Below are positions 40,216-52,085 of a DNA stretch of 64,000 nt, one piece after another. Position numbers and translations under genes: made by a program. Source of the DNA: Anoplopoma fimbria (Eukaryota; Chordata; Actinopteri; Perciformes; Anoplopomatidae); NCBI RefSeq assembly GCF_027596085.1, contig NC_072449.1, positions 20,210,834 through 20,274,833 of the forward strand, in the 5' to 3' direction. How positions within the stretch are numbered: position 1 is the stretch's first letter; every line of letters starts with the position of its first letter. Below the pieces are notes generated by a model. It was not told the DNA's origin, did no database searches, and saw only the letters and a list, made by a program, of their open reading frames with translations.

Positions 40216-41852
40216 TATAACAAGAAATAAAATAGTAAAACCCATTTACTATTTCATTAACCTCTATGCGCTCATGTAACCTAATTTTCAGCACTGTGCA
40301 TGAAAATCTAAACACAAAACTGATAATAGATGAAGAATAGAATAAAATTACAAATATACACATCTAATGAACATTTCACAAAATCAGAAATCAAATTAAA
40401 GTTAAGTATTTCTGAAACACTGAGCCTAGATAATGAGGAAGACTAAGACGTGTATTCAACCTCTTTATCTTGATATCCAAGATACAATTCCTGATCAAAC
40501 ACTGCATGACATTCAGTATAGATTGGTCCGTATAACTAACTAGACATGTCATTTAAACGGCAAGCAAAAGGTAGTAACAGCAGGTCAACGATTGCAATGA
40601 ACATGCTAGATATCCTTTGCAGCCTCTTATGTGAATCTTCAATGTGATTAAATGAGCTCTTAACAAACAATAAGGGGAGTTCCTTCCTTTGTTTACCACA
40701 AGGTCAAGTCTCCAGAACCTGTTCTGTCCAAACAATAGAGGCTATGTTGTATTTGCCTCCCACGGCTTTAAGGTAATGTTCTTTGAATGAGGACATGTCA
40801 AACAAGATTCAGGACATGAAGTGGATCTATATTTGAGAGTATAAAGAGTGATTTTACTCGCAGTAACTCAATATGCTTATAACTCCCTCATATACATGAA
40901 TGGGATTATGACAGGGACGAGGGATCTGTCTGTTCTGGCCATCTGAAAGCATTATCGCTGATAGACGTCAGTGGTTTCAACAGCTGCTGAGCCATCAGCT
41001 CATTATGAGGAGCAACAGTATTCACTGCCCTTGTGCCTGCAGGAAATGTCTCATTTGACAGTGTAAAGTGTTAATTCTGTGTCAGGGCACTAACTCAGAG
41101 GTGTAAATTTATATGATCCACATCACAGCTTCTGATTCTTATCAAGTGACTGTTGAAGCGCACATGAGCACCTCCTCTTTCACAGACTAGTTTTCAAGGT
41201 TTTTCTCCCCTATTGCTGTAGCCTAAGCTATGATAATATATAAGGGATAGCAAAAACATCAGCAAAATGAGCATGCCCGTGTGAATAACAACGTTTAATG
41301 AAACACTAGAGGATGTGTGTGTTAGTACAGCTGTCTTGCTCTCTAACAAGTCGTGCCAGAGGTATGAGCAGCGCTGAAAAGACAAGGTTTGGGGTCTAAC
41401 AACCCGTAAAAGGTCGTTCAGTTTAGTGTTGCAATCAAACAATCAATGACGAGCGTTGCTCCGGGTGCTATTTTGGTGTTGTGTCTCTACTACAACACAA
41501 GCATCAACCATGTTAACAACTGATAGCAGATCAGTTCCAGGGTGATTAACATGATTCACTGCTAACATCTCAGAGCGATCAACAGGAAGGTATTCATGTC
41601 TGGAGATGTTCTTCCTCCCTGAATAAAACACACATGCACACACACACAACTGGTCACTCGTTCACACACTCCTTCTCTATGCATCTGTTAACTCAACCCT
41701 CAACCAATTTAACATACCTGCCTTTTTGTGTTATTATCATCTATCCGGATCATAATTTCTTGATATTACTGATGTCCTCATTTCAAAACAATGTGTTTCA
41801 TTCTACCTGTCAAGCCCTGATTTCCATTTCACTTCTGTGTAAAGGTGAAAAG

Positions 41853-42115
41853 ATCAGAATCAGAATCAGCTTTATTGGCCATGTATGAATATGCATTGTT
41901 GTTGCTCTTAACGGACATACACAGAAATAGACAATAAACAAAAAACAAGGACAACAAAGAAGAACATATGTTTACGCATAAACATTTAACTACTATGCAC
42001 ACATAAATATGAATGCTTAAGTATATATATAAACATAAAACACAAAAACAATGACATTGAAATGGAGGTAATAGTGCAAAATGGAGATAATAGTGCATAG
42101 ATAATGTATCACAGT
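41853..42115. mobile_element. Interspersed repeat fragment
   Basis: Starts agatcagaatcagaatcagc followed by tttattggccatgtatgaat, a phrase found at the ends of many teleost interspersed repeats. It continues with repeated phrases aatagtgcaaaatgg and aatagtgcatag. I cannot assign the family. Confidence 0.55.
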
Positions 42116-42254
42116 TAACAATGTATCACCTTCATTATTAGTCAGATTAATACTAAAGGTAACAAAAGTGAGGATTAAGACATATGGGCTAATTGAAGAA
42201 ATAGACACATTGTTTACTTTGATGAATCATCTGGAGAAAGTCTTGTCTTTGCAA

Positions 42255-42605
42255 GCTCATTGTCTTACTGTAATGTAATCAGTGGAAACCAGTGGAAACC
42301 AGTGGTTGCCTGGAAATACATTAAACTACTACAACTACTGCACTTATCCTATTCGTAGTAGTTTGTAGCACTTACTATATTCGGATTAGTCTGTTGCAAT
42401 TATTGTTTATGTAATCTGCCTCTGCACTATACTTTTGCTCTGGCTTATGCTTTGAGATGCTTGTTTAAGAAAGGAGATGCACTTATGACTTCTGGTGACT
42501 AGTAGTTCTCTTGAATACCTATGTTGAATACACTTATTGTAAGTCGCTTTGGATAAAAGCGTCTGCTAAATGACTGTAATGTAATGTAATGTAATGTAAT
42601 GTATG
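42255..42605 (+). mobile_element. L2-like SINE/LINE 3' end with (TGTAA)n tail
   Basis: Contains tgtaagtcgctttggataaa followed by agcgtctgctaaatgac and a run of tgtaa units. This conserved tail is shared by teleost L2-clade LINEs and the SINEs they mobilise. The upstream 250 bp are probably the decayed body of the same element. Confidence 0.7.
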
Positions 42606-42800
42606 TAAAAGCTAACTTGAGTGAACAGTGAATGCAACTTTCCCCAAGCACCTGAAGTTGAGATGAAAGACCAGATGAAACTTTGTAAAAAAATAACTAA
42701 AATGTCTCCCAAACAACCATGAATGCTGATGAATGCTGATGAATGAATGTCTGTTATAAACAGCTGGTGGTCAGGTGATCAGGGGATGCTTCTGCAGGTT

Positions 42801-43952
42801 TCATGAGTGAAACCACCGTGTCAGGTCTTTGACCACATGGGTCCTGCCCCTGGTCCTCCTCACCGCCCTGCAGGCCGTACAGTAGTGTTCAGCCCAGAAG
42901 CTCGGCTGGTGCACGCTGTAACCCCCTCTCCAGTCCAGGTGCCGCCTCAGCTGGGCCGGGGTGCGCCTCAGCATCAGCAGGTACCGGGCCAGCCCTCGCA
43001 CCGTGGGGAAGTCGTCCACGTGGATGAAGGCCTCTGGGGGAAGGAAGCGCTCGTAGTTCTGCCTGGATGAACCCAGCACCACCGGGACCGCCCCGGCCCG
43101 CACCGCGTTCCACAGCTTCTCGGTGATGTAGTCGGTGTGCTGGGAGTTCTCCAGCGCCAGGTAGAACTGGTACCGTCCGACCAGCCGCACCACGCTGTCG
43201 CCGCGGCCGCCGTCCTCCGGTACCGGCCGGGCCGAGCGCCCGAACACATCCACCTGCACGTACCTGCGGAGCTCGTAGTAGAGGCCCACGCGAGCCTGGG
43301 ACTCCCGCCAGTTGCTGATGACCCATGCCAGGAGGCGGGGCCGTCGGAGGTGTGAGCGCGACGGTGCGCGGAGCGGTTTTGCGTAGCGGTTCTGGACACC
43401 CTTGGTTCCGCGGTCACGGGGGACTAGATACCCGTACGGGAGGAAGATATCGGAGTCCGTCCGGTAGGTCAGCGTGAGGTTGAAAACGCCCTCAAAGCGA
43501 AACAGGCCGGGCGTGTGCGCGGGGGACTCGTAGTTCATCCATATCCACTTCTGTGCGCGCGGCCGCGGTTCCGTCGGTAGGTCAGCGGCGCCGGTGGCGA
43601 CGTCCCGGTGGTGAATAACTACAGCGTCAGCCTGCGGGTACGCGCTCTCGTCGTCGGTGAGCGTGCACCCGCCGATCTGATAGAGCTCAGAGCAGTCCGG
43701 AAGTTTGCGGTACCGACCGAACGGATGAGTCCACACGAGGAGCGTCACCGCGCGGTCGTCCTCGGTGAGAGACGGCTCCGGGGTGAGCGGGTCCGGTAAG
43801 TAGAGCAGGCAGACCCCCAGGAGGAGCAGGAACCCGGCGGAGGCCACGCACACATAGGAGCAGGTCGTTTTGAGAAGAAGTAGGCCCACACAGCCTTTCT
43901 TCTGCCGGTCCGCTCGGTGCGCTGTGGTCGTGGAGCGGACCGCGGCTCCCAT
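42801..43952 (-). CDS. Alpha-(1,3)-fucosyltransferase, FUT4/FUT7-like, single exon
   Basis: One uninterrupted minus-strand frame of 383 codons. It transfers fucose from GDP-fucose to N-acetyllactosamine chains in the Golgi (GT10 family). Type II membrane layout: short basic N-terminus, then a membrane segment near residues 30-52 (VASAGFLLLLGVCLLYL), then the catalytic domain. Motifs: AVVIHHRD, WIWMNYESPAHTPGL, YRTDSDIFLPYGY, WVISNWRESQARV, YQFYLALENSQHTDYITEKL, GAVPVVLG, NYERFLPPEAFIHVDDFP. The intronless structure and many residues resemble FUT4, while the compact stem resembles FUT7, so the symbol is left empty. Mammals usually have LWRNALLAG where this reads LWNAVRAG. One N-glycosylation site (NLT) is visible. 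The frame is far richer in GC and CpG than its surroundings, typical of intronless vertebrate glycosyltransferases. Confidence 0.93.
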   Translation of the reverse strand: MGAAVRSTTTAHRADRQKKGCVGLLLLKTTCSYVCVASAGFLLLLGVCLLYLPDPLTPEPSLTEDDRAVTLLVWTHPFGRYRKLPDCSELYQIGGCTLTDDESAYPQADAVVIHHRDVATGAADLPTEPRPRAQKWIWMNYESPAHTPGLFRFEGVFNLTLTYRTDSDIFLPYGYLVPRDRGTKGVQNRYAKPLRAPSRSHLRRPRLLAWVISNWRESQARVGLYYELRRYVQVDVFGRSARPVPEDGGRGDSVVRLVGRYQFYLALENSQHTDYITEKLWNAVRAGAVPVVLGSSRQNYERFLPPEAFIHVDDFPTVRGLARYLLMLRRTPAQLRRHLDWRGGYSVHQPSFWAEHYCTACRAVRRTRGRTHVVKDLTRWFHS

Positions 43953-46590
43953 CGACGCCTTTCTATGCAGTGTCGTCGTCGTTCCCCCCTCCTAAGTGCA
44001 CAAAACACCCTCTCCAGAATCAGTGTGTCCCATTTGGTACAGAGAGCAGGCCGGTAGAGCCGCACTACACTGAACTTTAAACTAAAAGAATATGTAGCCA
44101 CGGGACATAACCCGTGGCCGCCTGCGGACAAACCTTAACGTCCCACAGCCGGACAGTCCCGCTCCACGCGTCATCGCGTCAGGTGCGATAAGGAGTGCCC
44201 ACATAATAGGTCTGTATGACAATGGACAGTTATTAATTATACTCCAATCTTCTCCCCCAGTATTGCTGTCGGAGGAGCCCTGCCCTCCTAACTGCTCTCC
44301 CAAAACGGTCCAAACAGAGTTCACAAACATTTGCACCAGAGCCGTGTGCTCACACACACTTTTGACGTGGCAGCGTTGGTCCGGGTTCTTGTTACCGGTG
44401 AATGGGGCTTTTGTGCGGCCTGATGACGGCCGGCCGGCCTCCCAGGAACTGTTAAGGTTGGGTAAACAGTAGGGCGCGGTGTCCTGCTGATGGAGTAAGC
44501 AGAGGTCACTTTGTAAAGCACAAGGCATATTTATCATTCAGCTTTGTAAATGACTCTGTTTTTTTATTAAAGCGTAGAATGTTATTTTAAGATTGATTGC
44601 TGAGATATATGGGTCTGGAGAATTTATAAACATCGGAGCCTAATTTTTGATGGATAGATGTATTAAATTAATTGGTGAAAAATCCCTCATATCTCATGGG
44701 TTGACTAATGACTGATCATTTTGTACTTTATCAAGATAATAAACCATGAAAGAGGACTCTCAACCTTCCATTTCTCCCTCTATCGACGTCACACGTGTCT
44801 TCCACCACTAGGGGTCTCCCTACACAAGCACAAGACCCCCCTGTGCAGCTTGTGTTTGTGTACTGACATTGGGATTTTTCTCAAAACATGCATGTTTAAT
44901 TTGGCCGATGAATAAACATTTCAGTTGGAAATTAGTCAGGCAGCAGCGAGCCTTTGAAAAGGTTTGTCTTGAATGCTTTATTTATTAGATATGACCCAGC
45001 ATTGCAACACCCCCTAACCAGAAATCTTAATAAATGACTCACAGTTTTTAATTTGTTGATCTTACCTAAACAAATACAGGAATACAATAAAAAAAAAAGT
45101 CCTCTCATAATGACACGTTACTCTCTGTGAAACTGGATCAACTGTCCGGGTTGTTGTTATGTGAACGCATTCTGATCTAAACTCATGAAAAAATGATGAG
45201 GCAGCGGGGTTGGGAATCCTGCACTGTGTGTTGTGTCTGATCTCTGGTGGGCAGGAAAAACACGGCATGGCTGGGACAACATTATTCCTCCCCACAGACA
45301 CAGAGCATGTCATGAAGTCTGAGTGTGTGGGGGGGGGGGGGGGGGGGAATGGCAGACAAGGAGGAGTGGGAGGAGATGAAGCAAGAAAGCATGTGTGTCT
45401 CCACTGGGTCCTCCTCCTTCCTGTTACATCCATTCACTTTTCTTCACCGTGGAGCAAAAAAAAAAAAAAAAAAAAATTCCTCTTTGTGTGTTTGTGTGCG
45501 TGCATATGTGTGTGACTAGTTATCCCCATAAGAGGTTTTGTATTCTTTCTGCATTATTTATCCTCCCTTTCATCTGAACAGTTCTATTTTCAGCCAATCA
45601 TTTAATGTCCTGCCTGGGGTTATCTTGTGTTGGGAAGAAAACGCAGCAATCTCATAAGTTATGGAGACGTGGTGAGGTTCCGGCATTAAACACACACGTA
45701 TGTCTTTCCACAGAAATAGTCAGAGGTGGCTGAGGTCAGGAAATGACACATAGGAATGAGTTTTGTTTGACTTCTTTCAGCTTTGTTTATTCTAATCCGT
45801 TTTCAGTCAGCACAAAACCAAGCAAATGTTGCTGGAAATGTGCTATAATTAAAGTTGCACTGATTGGTATTTGAGACATTCTGTTCAGCTCAAATTACAG
45901 CCAGCGTATTGCACAAAGCTTGGTATTTATGTGCTCCTTTTTTCAGCATCTCAGTTACTTGAAAATAACTTTTTTTTGTCATCAAGCTCTTTCATTTTCT
46001 GTGGCAGACCTTGAGTCTCCGCTAAGGAATCAATATCTTGTCTTTCTCTGTTCGAACATTACCGCAAAAAACGGCCACATGCGGGGCATCTCGGGTCATT
46101 TTATAGAGCAATGTCAGCCATCTTAAAAGGAATAGGTGATGAAACTTCACCTTTTAGTGGTATGAGAGGTAAAAAAAAAAACATATATTGGAGACTTTAC
46201 ACCTTTTCTCTATCTTTGTACATTTTCCAAGCCCATGTTTACTGCTACCCTCCTGTTTGTCAGAGGTAATACCGCTGTGTATTGGTATGTGTTTGTGTGA
46301 ATCATACCAGCTCAGAGTGAAGCATTCAGGTTTTTGATGGGACCCCCAGGTCTTCACTCATCTTCCCTATTGATTTTCTCTTGCTTTCCTTTCTGCGCTC
46401 CCAGGGGATGGGATGTCTCAATTGGTCCCGGCCGGTGAAAGAGAGTGTGAGCGATAGACAAACAGATAGAAGTAGAGGGGAAAGAGGGAGAGAGAGAGGA
46501 GAGAGCAAGGGGGGGGGGGAACGGAGAACGTTGAGAGAAAAAGAGGAGGAAGCGGCAGGAGGGGCCTGCGAGCTCCCTGATCACAGAGGC
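43953..46590. other. Intergenic upstream of the fucosyltransferase
   Basis: The first 500 bp remain GC-rich and probably hold the fucosyltransferase promoter; I saw no TATA box. Further on are a G run near 45330-45347 and an A run near 45456-45475. No gene-like frame. Confidence 0.5.
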
Positions 46591-46596
46591 CCTTGC

Positions 46597-46649
46597 TGAC
46601 CCCTGACCTTGATCATGACCTCAGAGGGTACCCCAGAGGTCAGAGGTTG
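46597..46649. promoter_or_regulatory. Nuclear-receptor half-site cluster
   Basis: TGACCCCTGACCT at 46597-46609 is the complement of a consensus DR1 (AGGTCA-G-GGGTCA). It overlaps TGACCTTGA at 46604-46612, an extended half-site of the ERR/NR5A type. TGACCTC follows at 46616-46622 and AGGTCAGAGGTTG, a near DR1, at 46637-46649. Four or five half-sites in 53 bp suggest an enhancer. No gene target is shown; the fucosyltransferase and cux1 flank it. Confidence 0.4.
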
Positions 46650-47614
46650 TGTGAAAGTGCCACTGCGGCGATTCACTCCACTGCTGGGTGATGATGATCT
46701 TATGCAGCCTCCCCAGCCTGTCTGACATGATCAGTGTTGCTCTCTGCCTGCAGCTCCCAAGGGCCACGCATCCATCTCTAACCCGGCCACACAAGGCCCC
46801 ACTAAAAGCACCTTGCAGGCAGAGTCAATGAGCAGGAGGAGAAGGGACACAAACATGGAAAAGTGGGGAAGCTAAAGGACAGAATGGCTGTTTTATTTTC
46901 CACCCCGTAGCACTGTCGGCGGTATAAGATCCAGTTGTATAATGGCACCGACACAAAGAATGTGTGTTTACTTCTCTACGTTTAAACTTTAACCAAACGT
47001 ACATGAACTGATGAGGCTTTTTCTGAGGCTAAATCTGTGGGCGTCAACATGTTCCTCCTGCTGTCCTTGTCAAGAACAATTTACGCAGTTTTTTTTCTTT
47101 CCCTCCTCTTTTATTTTAACATAAAATATGATTAAAAAAATCAAGTGAGGGAGAAAAACCCTCTCAAGTCATTCATGCTAGACGTGTATGAGTGTCTGTA
47201 GCAGGAACATGCTCATTTGTAGGTGGATTGATGACGCAGACACTTACTTGTTCCGACTAACGCCGTGTACCCCCTACTGCTTCAAAGTAATCCAGAGCCG
47301 AGTGAAGCTTCAGTCAAATCCTCATGGAGATACTGTGTGCTGAAATTCTGAGAGTTTGAGAAGAGCGCCTGGCAGTGCAAAATCACTGATTTATAATGTT
47401 CACGACAAACTGTATTAAGATCATTAAATAAAATAAAATTATAACTTTACTAAGTACTATGCACAAAAATGAATATCACTGGTAGTCGGATGTGACGCAG
47501 AATTTAACTATAAGTCAAAGATCTGAGGTTACATAAGCTTTAGAAACAGACATATTTAATGGTGTCCCTGAAGAGAAAATGCTTCGTCCCTTTTGTGTTT
47601 TAGGTGATCTCGAA

Positions 47615-47890
47615 GATAGAAGTCCATTTTATGTTTTATTGTTCATTGTATGATGCATTTTAAGGCTTCACTTTGGAGTACAATGTCTTATTTCTGATGA
47701 TTTCTTTTGGATGGACAAATATAAAAACAATGTGAACTGATTGTACAAAGGGAATATTTTTTCTTTGTCTGTACTGTAATATTAATGGAAGAAATGATAT
47801 TAGTGTTTCACCACTGTAACAGTGTTATTGGTGTCTTGTGGGCTGGGCACATGTATGTGCATGACACAATAAATAACATAAATAAAGTAA
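47615..47890 (+). mobile_element. LINE 3' end, second copy
   Basis: Shares gatgatttcttttggatgga-like sequence, ttggtgtcttgtgg, ctgggcac and gtgcatgacaca with the copy at 39.9 kb, ending in repeated taaata units. The coding part is decayed by stops and indels. Confidence 0.6.
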
Positions 47891-48965
47891 CCAACACCTC
47901 ACAGTATTTAAAACATTTAATCATTGTGTATCCAATGAATAAAGTCTTTATTATTAACAATGTTGACTTTTAGTCAACATTGTTAAAAGTCTAAAACACT
48001 AAACACAAAAAAACATGCATTTTGAATTCACTTTCAGATTATATAATTTGGACGATAAAATATTGATGAATACTTTACATTTCAAAGTAATATCAGCCCC
48101 ATAAAAAATAAAATCGCTTCCTGTTTTCTTTGTGTGATAGGATGGGGAATCTATACAAATATGGACACACTGCAAAGCTACTAAGCCTGTAGGGATTATC
48201 TCAGACCTGTATTTCTGGTTTGGCCTGACGGTAGGTAGCATCACAAGTCCTGTTGACCAGGCCAAGGAAACACTGATTAACATGTCGGAAAGAGAGAAAG
48301 AATGAGAGGATTTAACACAGGATTCATTCAGGTTCATATGCAGTATTTTGTCTGAAAAGTATTGATTATGTATCTCATAGTACAGACCAGTTGCTCATTA
48401 AAAAAAAAAAGAATCGTGATAAAGAAACGGTAATTGACACTGACACAAATCATGCTGCTATTATGTATTTTCTTTCATAGTTCTTTTAAGACAATTCTTG
48501 CTATTTGTACGTGTAAGTGGTTCAAGCACAATTCAGTACATTTTATTAAAGGCATGTGACTGGATGTCATGGCCAGTCTTTAATTCGCTGTATCATGTCT
48601 ATAAATGAAGTATTAAATAAGGCAAAGCTATTGAGGCGACACATCAGCTGAGCACTGAGCACCATTCATACTGCTGAAGGAGTGAGACTCAGACAGCTTC
48701 AAATCAAATCAAGTAATGACCTGAAAGTCAAGCTCATTCAAAGCGCAAAAATGCCCACCTTTGTATTCACACAAGTGCAGTGAAAGAGCTGTCATTATCT
48801 ATGGCAAATTCTTGTGTTATTTATAGTGAATGCAATTAGAGTGCAATGACTGTAAAGAAATGAAAATGATTGTTGGGGAAAAAATAACGATATAAAATAT
48901 CTATTTAAAAAAAGGTTGTACCCTTTGAGCAATAAAGAAAGAAAATAAACTGTGAATGCAGGCGT

Positions 48966-49003
<38 letters not shown>

Positions 49004-49179
49004 GCCGAGGCCTCGCAACCCACTCGACAAAACCCCACAAAATGCTAAAAATGAAAACAACGTGCAAAAACAGATGTGTTGCCCTGATAAACTTAAAGCA
49101 GCTCCGCTCCATTTTGCAGAGCAACCGGAGGCTGCGGCTGAGGCGTGGTGGGTTTTAAGGTGCACAAACGGCACAGTTT

Positions 49180-49384
49180 GATGCAGGAATTGAGGGCACT
49201 CCATACAGACATACAGTGTAATTAGAAATTCTTTGCATATCCACAAGCTGAGGGGGGGGTCAGAGGACATGGTCAGCAGCGTTGACGCCTCAAGAGCAGC
49301 CAGGGATCAGTGTGTTGCTCAAGGTCACTTCAACAACAGAGATGTATGCACACTGACACTCTAACCACCGGGCCGCCCTGCTGT
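49180..49384 (-). mobile_element. tRNA-derived SINE fragment
   Basis: Read on the minus strand it begins gggcggcccggtggttagag, a tRNA-like head, then gaccttgagcaacacactga, and ends with gatatgcaaagaatttctaa. This order matches a family common in percomorph fish. The B box is degenerate, so it is not a functional tRNA. Confidence 0.6.
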
Positions 49385-50471
49385 GGCAACGACTGGATTA
49401 ACCACACACCAATCTTAGTTGATTAACTAATCTGATTAATATATGTGTAGCAAAAAGAATGCCTTTAAGGAGTATGTCAAGCTTACTTTGTTATTCACAT
49501 TATAGTGAATTGAGATGACCATGAACTTGGAAAAAAAAAAGTCCACTCCATCTTTTACTCGTTCTTAAATGGCCAAATTCAGCAGGTTCTCTCAGCAGCC
49601 CTGCTTTGTTGTATATGCTGAGTTTGTGCACTAGATGCACCATGTTAATAAGGAATAACATGACTACATGTGTCAGGAAACTTAAATTATTGTAGTTCGT
49701 TAGTATTATTGATTAAAGTTGAATCTTTTGTTTTAACAATTTAAACAGGCTTTAAACCCAGATTATATTTCATGCAGTCCTAATCAATGATTTACATTTA
49801 TATTTAATTTGATCTTTTTATTGAAATTGCCCTTCACACACATCCTTTATGGAACAAACAAAAAGCATTTCACTGGGATTACTCAACTAAACCACAAATA
49901 CAAACCACAAATATGTTGTATTCATGAAGTTTTGCTTTTTTATTATTATTTATGCAGCTGTAACAGAAAATTGACTGATGAAAATAAGAAGTTTTAAAAA
50001 GGAGCATTAGTTTGAGCCTATCACCAAATCCAAGTAGGCAATTGGGATATAATGAATGCCTAAAATATGACTTTTTATTTCTAAATCTGACCGCCATGCT
50101 GATTTTGGAGGAGCAATGATTACAGGTCTAAATTATCTTCTTGCACAACTCCACACAGCTCAGTGGACACATTGCTCTCCTGGTTGGAATATTTTTTTTA
50201 TTTTTTTAGATATGGCTTCCAAGTAGCCTCCTGGCATTATTTTTTGTATGATCTTTGCTCTCCATAAAGCATAAAGATCAAACAAACTACCAAATAAAAC
50301 CTCAATTCGTCTGGCGCTCACAATTTCGTGTATTGTCAAGGTAATAAAAATGAAGAGTAATTTAACACCAGCTCGGTTATTTACCTGTAATATCTGGATG
50401 TTGATAAAAAGCTATTTAAGCAATTATAATGGCGTTATTAAGGCAACACTCCTGTGAGGTGACTCCGTTCC

Positions 50472-51180
50472 TTACACCAGCTGTTATCCGGTCGAGCAGT
50501 AGAAGCGATCCGGTCCGGGTTTTCCGGCCGCCCGGTCCTCTCCACTGAACTCCAACCCCCGCGCTCTCTATCAGCATCTCATTCCTGTCTCAATATGTCT
50601 CAAGATGGCGGCCAATGCAGGATCGATGTTTCAATATTGGAAGCGCTTTGACTTACAACAACTACAGGTCAGTTCACCCCCCTGTTTAACTCCTCTACCC
50701 TCCGTTCGCTTCGGCTGTCTCCTCTCTATCGGCCGCGGTGTTTTGTGTTTTTTCTCCCGGCTGTGCCTCGTAGGTGCTTCGGAAGAGAATTCAAGACCTC
50801 TTCCTCACATTGATGAAAGTGGCTCTCTCGCTGATCAGAAATTGATCCTCTTTGTTCAATTCAACATCGATCGGACACTGCAACCGGGCAAGCCGGGGCG
50901 ACGCCGCGGGGATGCGCCCGAAATAACAACAAAACGGCGGGGCTTTGGCGGAGGGCTCTCGGTCGGCTGCCTTTATTGCGTGTTCTTCAACTTTTACCGG
51001 AGCGAGGAGCCGTAGTTAGCCCGACGCTTAGCCGCTGTAAGGTCGCATAATTTGGGGGAGAAAAAAAATAAGTGCGACTCATTATACGGTGGCGCTGTGG
51101 GGACGCGGAGCGCGGACACGGGCAGCTCTCGGACGCACGGCGCCGCGTCGCCTGCGTGTTTTTCTCCGCTTTTTCTCTGT
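50472..51180 (+). promoter_or_regulatory. CpG island promoter of cux1 with YY1 site at the ATG
   Basis: From about 50470 to 51180 CpG dinucleotides are dense, in contrast with the flanks. No TATA box is seen before the start codon. AAGATGGCGGC at 50602-50612 is a consensus YY1 site that overlaps the initiator ATG at 50605, a placement typical of YY1-controlled TATA-less promoters. The island covers the 5' leader, exon 1 and the start of intron 1. Confidence 0.65.
50605..50667 (+). CDS. cux1: CUX1/CASP first coding exon
   Basis: Sixty-three bases encode 21 residues beginning MAANAGSMFQYWKRF and ending in LQQLQ before a GTCAGT donor. This matches the first exon of vertebrate CUX1, shared by the homeodomain repressor (CCAAT displacement protein) and the Golgi coiled-coil isoform CASP. 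CUX2 has RRLQ where this has QQLQ, which favours CUX1. The position downstream of col26a1 in the same orientation repeats the human 7q22 order. Exon 2, which should begin with RELDAT-like residues, was not found in the remaining 13.3 kb, so intron 1 runs past the window end. Teleosts may carry cux1a and cux1b; which this is cannot be told from one exon. Confidence 0.93.
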
Positions 51181-51432
51181 GAAATGAGTAAGTTTAGTTG
51201 GAGGCGGATGAAAACATTGGCAGTCTTGTCGACTAACGGGGTCGGAGCAGTTTATAGTGAAGTCGGCTCCGTGATTATGGTCGATCAACTCGGCCGGGTT
51301 TTTTTTTTTTTTCTCGGTTTCCCTGACTGCAATTATACACTGTGAGTTTTTTTTTTTTTTTTTTTTATAAAACAGACATTGCCACGTCTGTGGAAGGGGA
51401 CGGGACGGGACAGTGATGTGTTGACGCGATGC

Positions 51433-51475
<43 letters not shown>

Positions 51476-52053
51476 AATGTAAAAAAAAAGATGATAGTAT
51501 AAATGTGATGGATCATGACCTTGTTGATTATGATGAACTCCAGAAATGTCCCAGCCTCACGCACGTCACTAATCTCGGCGTGCACGGATGGAGATCCACG
51601 GTACAGTGAAGGGACACGAGGAAAATATTGGGCCTGTTCAGTGTATGTGTGTGTGAATATAGCCAGTGTATATTAGAGCGTGTTTGACCTATCACAAGAC
51701 ATGTAGACAATGGCACTGTTGTGTTTTCCCGTGGCATTTAACGTGCATTGCTGAATTTCAAATCACAAATTATGATTATTAGTAGCCCAGTCGCCGTCGT
51801 CATTAACATAAGATTGCATTATGGAGGCCAGACCCAATTGTTCATACATGATTTTGTACATTGCACAGGCTTGGGATTTAAACTTTTATTTAGGTCATGA
51901 TGCCCCTATGACTGGGTAGACAAAAGGACAGTGAACAAGTCTTCCCAGCGGGCTTTGTGTTGCACTTATGCCACATCATCAAGGCTTCACTTCTTCTATT
52001 TATTTGATCCTGTTTGGTCCTCCTACTCGTGCCCCCTTGTTCATGCATTATGT

Positions 52054-52085
<32 letters not shown>

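Larger units (their letters stand above)
35273..42800. other. Intergenic between col26a1 and the fucosyltransferase
   Basis: About 7.5 kb with the repeats listed separately. A (GA)n tract lies near 38473-38493. I see no open frame with gene-like features outside the repeats. Confidence 0.6.

Noticed and set aside
42889..43417. Two antisense-frame-shifted 145-147-codon frames over the fucosyltransferase
   Set aside because: They overlap the 383-codon GT10 frame and exist only because high GC removes stop codons.
44082..44537. 151-codon minus-strand frame upstream of the fucosyltransferase
   Set aside because: Low-complexity composition, no recognised family and no splice context; a GC-rich shadow.
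49262..49384. Functional tRNA gene on the minus strand
   Set aside because: Only the head resembles a tRNA; the rest follows a SINE body and no cloverleaf can be drawn.
50668..51015. Extension of the cux1 first exon
   Set aside because: The donor after LQQLQ matches the known exon boundary, and the extended residues resemble no CUX1 or CASP sequence.
51082..51585. 167-codon minus-strand frame with poly-isoleucine and poly-lysine
   Set aside because: Driven by the (AAT)n and poly-T tracts; no family.
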